Positions 60,345 to 64,000 of a DNA stretch of 64,000 nt are shown here, in pieces. Under the pieces are notes generated by a model. The model saw only the letters and a program-made list of their open reading frames with translations, ran no database searches and was not told the origin of the DNA. Positions within the stretch are counted from its first letter, which is position 1. Every line of letters starts with the position of its first letter. The translations under genes and the position numbers were made by a program. The stretch lies in the NCBI GenBank assembly GCA_027922465.2, contig BQMF02000002.1, positions 1,426,001 to 1,490,000 on the forward strand, read 5' to 3'. The DNA is from Turritopsis dohrnii (taxonomy: Eukaryota; Cnidaria; Hydrozoa; Anthoathecata; Oceaniidae).

Positions 60345-62290
60345 CCCGTGGTTTCTCTTCCTCCTCCTACTACTACAACTCCAAGCTATGAAGGTTTTTG
60401 TGCAGCGTTTATATGACATCGTTGCCAAATTCGCAAATTTCGTCAAATTCGGACTTCCAGTAGGCCAATTTTTAATGAAATTTTGCACAAGCACAATTGA
60501 AAGGTGCTGATTTTGAATTTGACAATGATTTTGCCAGGTTTGATTAAAATTGGGCAATTTACGCCAAATTTGGACCAAATTTCGAAAATTCTTCAATTTT
60601 GATGAAATTTTGCAAGGGTCACAATTGAAAGGTGCTGATTTCGAATTTGACAATGATTTTGCCAGGTTTGACTATAATTGGGCAATTTAGGCGAAATTTC
60701 AAAAGTTTTTCAATTTTCATGAACTTTTGTACAGAGCACAATTGAATGGTGCTGATTTCAAATTTGACAGTCATTTTGTCTGATTTGACCAAAAATGGAC
60801 AATTTGGGCCAAAATTTGTAGCAAATTTCGAAAGTTCTTTAATATTCATAAAAATTTGTACAAAGCACAAATGGAAGATGTTGATTTTGAATTTGCCAAT
60901 TAGATTTGACCGTAATTTAGCAATTCGGAAAGTTTTTATTTTTGAAACCAGATATATGTATCGTTGTGTTACGTCCTGAAGTCTTCAAGCCAAGCGGCTT
61001 CTTGTTGTAACTATAACATTTTTCTGAAATTTCTATGTATCTTTTTATTTTTGTTACTTGCATTTGTTTCTGGTATATATTTTTGAATCTATGCAGGTTG
61101 TTCAATCATTATACCTAAAAAGAGCTTTGTTGGTATAGCTATTTCTTAGTTTCAACCCTGGCTGCTAATGATCTTTCCGTGTTCACACTGCAGTTATAAT
61201 GCAGGTGTGATTGCTGATCACTAAACAATTACATCGAAAATCTGAAATTCTTTTCAAATTTTCTTTTGCAATAAAACTGCTCAAATTAAATGTTTTCTAG
61301 TTTTAAATGTTTTGGGAAATCTGAAGTCTAAAACTCCTTTCAATTGTAAAAATGTAGACTTTTTTTAATACCTTAAACGTAGAAAATTTGACGCAAATTT
61401 TCATTCTGATTAGTAGCTAAGTCAGCAAACTGCGCCTGATTACTGTAGAAAATAATTTAAAAAGTCTTCAAGGACACAATATTGGAAGAAATTCTTCTTG
61501 TACGGTTCAAATGGTTCAAAGTGGGATATAAAATGGTTGGGAAAATATTTCAGGAGGTCAAAAACGACGTAGAACATCAACATCTGACGAGGAAAGTATT
61601 TTTCCATCTAGTATAAAGAAGCATTTTGACAAAAAACTTGAAGATATTCGAACTACGTTTGGAAAGGATGATTACCAACTGGTTAAGAGATTCAAAAATG
61701 AATCTAAAAAAACTTTTAAGTTCAGGGGAAGAAAAAAACCGTATGAATTGAGTGAGTCTGTTATACATAACTTTCAGCAACTTTCAGCAAATTTTTATGA
61801 AAATTGGAGATCCTTTTTAATTTGGGGGAAATTTTGACCAAATTCTCAATTCTGATCAATTTTGACTAAGTCATTTTGAAATTTGAAATCAGCGCGTTTC
61901 AATTGTGCTTTTCGCACATTTTTGTGAATATTGGAGAACTTCCGATATTTGACCTAAATTTGGCCCAAATTGCCCAATTCTGGTTTATTGTGAAAAAAAT
62001 TAGTACCTTTCATATGTGATCCATACAAATTTCTTATAGACATCGAAGAAATTTTGAAATTTAGTCAAAATTTGGCTGGAACTAACCAATTATGGTCAAA
62101 TATGACAAAATGATTGTAAAATTCAAAATCAGCACCTTTCAATTGTGATTTGTGCAAGTTTTTATGAAAATTCGTGAACTAAAAGTCCAAATTTAGCCGA
62201 ACTTGTGAATTCGGTAACGTATTCATGTAAACGTTGCACGAAATCCTTCATAACTTGGAGTAGTAAGAGGAGGAGGAGAAATAAAACCCG
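60345..62290. mobile_element. Large fold-back element with long repeat-bearing arms
   Basis: The outer parts GTTTCTCTTCCTCCTCCTAC, ACAACTCCAAGC and ATGAAGGTTTTTGTGCA are inverted at 62222-62290. Each arm (60345-60950 and 61790-62290) holds about four copies of a 125-bp unit around CACAATTGAAAGGTGCTGAT and TTGGGCAATTTNGGCC, in opposite orientation. The centre holds an exon at 61554-61751. Termini are approximate and no target duplication was settled. Confidence 0.75.
61554..61751 (+). CDS. Isolated coding exon within the fold-back element
   Basis: 198 bases with acceptor ATATTTCAG and consensus donor GTGAGT, phase 1 at both ends, open throughout for 66 codons without ATG. The product is basic and helical: RRRTSTSDEESIFPSS, KKHFDKKLEDIRTTFGKDD, then KRFKNESKKTFKFRGRKKPY. 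The family is not recognised; the last part recalls Lys-rich linkers before recombinase-like domains in some transposon proteins, but that is only an impression. Either a host exon carried by the element or part of the element's own gene. Confidence 0.45.
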
Positions 62291-63843
62291 TTAGAAATTA
62301 GTTTGTACCGTTTGTTCAGTACGTAACTATTTCATGCTTTTATTGTTGTTCAGATTTCTGTGCTGTGATGGTTTATATAACAGAAATTGATATCATTCCA
62401 TGTTGCCAAGTCGTTCTCCTTGATGGTCACTTTGTTTTAAAACCACCTGATCAACAGCAAAAATGCCATGCTATTTAGCGCAGGCATGGAATTGATGATA
62501 AAGCTGAGGCAAGATATCGATAGCTTAAACAAAATGACATTCGATCATCAAATGTATATCTCTTTATTCAGTCTGTCTGACCACAAGTTGTCGACTTGTA
62601 AGTCAATGATGCTGAAGAAAAAGGCCGAAATTCTTAAATTGAAGAGCCAGGTACTCTCTGAATGAACTGTTGACCGAAATGCAAATTTCCGATTTTATTG
62701 AGCTGTGCACCATGCCAGTTCACCACTATTTGGGTGCAATACACCAGATCTGTCAGATTTAAGGTGTCAAGATGTATGTTGACGAAACTAACTATAAGTC
62801 TTGTAAAAGCGCTTAAGTCCATTTAGACAACATTTTTGTTCCTTCTGATCTAGAAGAGTCACGCAGAGGCAATAATAATCAAGCAAATAAATCTCACAAA
62901 GTATTTGCAGGTTCAAAAAGCTTCCATGCATGTGACAATATCTCAATTGTTCTTGGGTAGTGGGCAGGTAGGTCACTGAATAGGTAAATTACATCTGCAA
63001 CCTGGTTTTCCAGCATGTTCAAGTACATATTTATGATGGTATGAATGCATTCGGTTAGGGAAGTACAAGACTAGAAAGTCAAGGTCACTTCTCCAAGTTC
63101 AGACCAACTTTGCAACCAATAATTTTACAGGAGAGTCCATGTACATGTACATGCAAACACATCGTTTAAGCAGAGGTAGAGAAATTGCCACTTGGCAATG
63201 AGCAAAATCGATACCAGTCTGAAGCTTCGATCGGTCCTGCTGGTATAATTTTCATATATACAATTGGACTATCACCTTCAGATAAAAGTACGTAAAAGAG
63301 ATGTAAATGTTTTTGAGGAAGCACTGATTTTCTCATGGTCAGCTATATGTAGTTTCCGAGGAAAAGCATTTAACAATGTTAAAATTTAACGTAATAGTGT
63401 ATAACTTTTGTTTTCATCTGTATACTTTGTATCCGTAAGGAGTTTGGAAAATGAGGTACAAAAATAGCTAAAATCAAAATAAGTTTTCGAGAGTGCGTAG
63501 ATATATTCACTCATTTGCAAAGTCGCAAGCAAAAGCCAGTTTTATTATATACTTTGTCTATGTTCACATAGTGTACTCTGTTACCATGGGTTACCATGGG
63601 TTGCGAATTCATTGGGTTTATCAATTTATTGAAAAAACTTAAAAACAAGTATCTTAATTTCGTTTCCAGCAATAAAATCTTTTTTTGATATTGTTGTTGT
63701 TATTATCAAAAACTCTTTGCATGTACCATAAACTGAAAGTCAGGGAGTTTTCCCCTTTGTTTTTGCAAAGTTTAATTTTTAGTCTTGTTTTCTTTTCTTA
63801 TTCTTTTAGTGGAATAAGTATCAATCAATTATTAATATAGATA
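62291..63843. other. Sequence after the fold-back element, nothing firm
   Basis: Short open frames only, e.g. 62468-62665 (Lys-rich end MLKKKAEILKLKSQ). A small tandem GGTTACCATG duplication at 63582-63601. A tiny possible start exon at 63844-63868 is discussed under findings. Confidence 0.3.
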
Positions 63844-64000
63844 ATGGCTGAAAAATCAGCATATGATGGTAATAATCTTCCTACATTCTTTTATTATAAT
63901 AACATATATAATTTTTTACATGCATGAAAACATAAAAGATTATACAAAACATGAGTGACAAGACAAGACTATAGAAGAAATAAAAAAATAGACTTATAAT

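Noticed and set aside
1..64000. CRISPR arrays, operons, ribosome binding sites and rRNA/tRNA genes
   Set aside because: The repeats are inverted-arm or microsatellite type without unique spacers, the genes are spliced eukaryotic ones, and no RNA gene structure was found.

Overview
This window is AT-rich nuclear DNA from an invertebrate animal. The genes are split by GT-AG introns, encode extracellular or membrane proteins of metazoan type, and sit among decayed eukaryotic transposons (CR1/L2-like LINEs, a Mag-like Ty3/gypsy element, hAT, Helitrons, a Polinton remnant, many TIR/MITE families and two fold-back elements). The Polinton polymerase remnant and the 2A-bearing LINEs would suit a cnidarian, but that is inference; no sequence feature fixes the species.

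Layout. 1-4.1 kb: the 3' end of a multi-exon gene for a secreted TSP1 plus von Willebrand A protein. 4.1-9.4 kb: small nested MITEs and a fossil LINE reverse transcriptase. 9.4-18.5 kb: TMEM272-like gene A (two recognised exons), whose intron holds a minus-strand LINE. 18.5-35.1 kb: a MITE, a possible THAP remnant, a complete but broken 4.5 kb LTR retrotransposon with 85-bp LTRs, a 2A-bearing LINE, the 3' end of a LINE facing it, and a nearly complete esterase-ORF1 LINE. 35.5-60 kb: TMEM272-like paralogue B, whose two recognised exons are 22 kb apart; the interval is a nest of insertions (hAT, Polinton polymerase fragment, TIR elements, several minus-strand Helitrons, and a 4.6 kb TIR element that itself holds a fold-back element). 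60.3-62.3 kb: a second, larger fold-back element carrying an isolated coding exon with good splice sites. 62.3-64 kb: little that can be recognised.

The host content is small: one TSP1/vWA gene and a tandem duplication of a TMEM272-like four-helix membrane protein. The duplication is supported by matching exon phases, matching 3' flanks and a conserved upstream block. In copy A a 970-bp transposon sits in that block, and copy B gives the empty site. The observations most worth following are the exon inside the fold-back element, the in-frame TGA joining ORF1 and ORF2 of the esterase LINE, the degenerate 2A motifs in two LINEs, and the Helitron nest.
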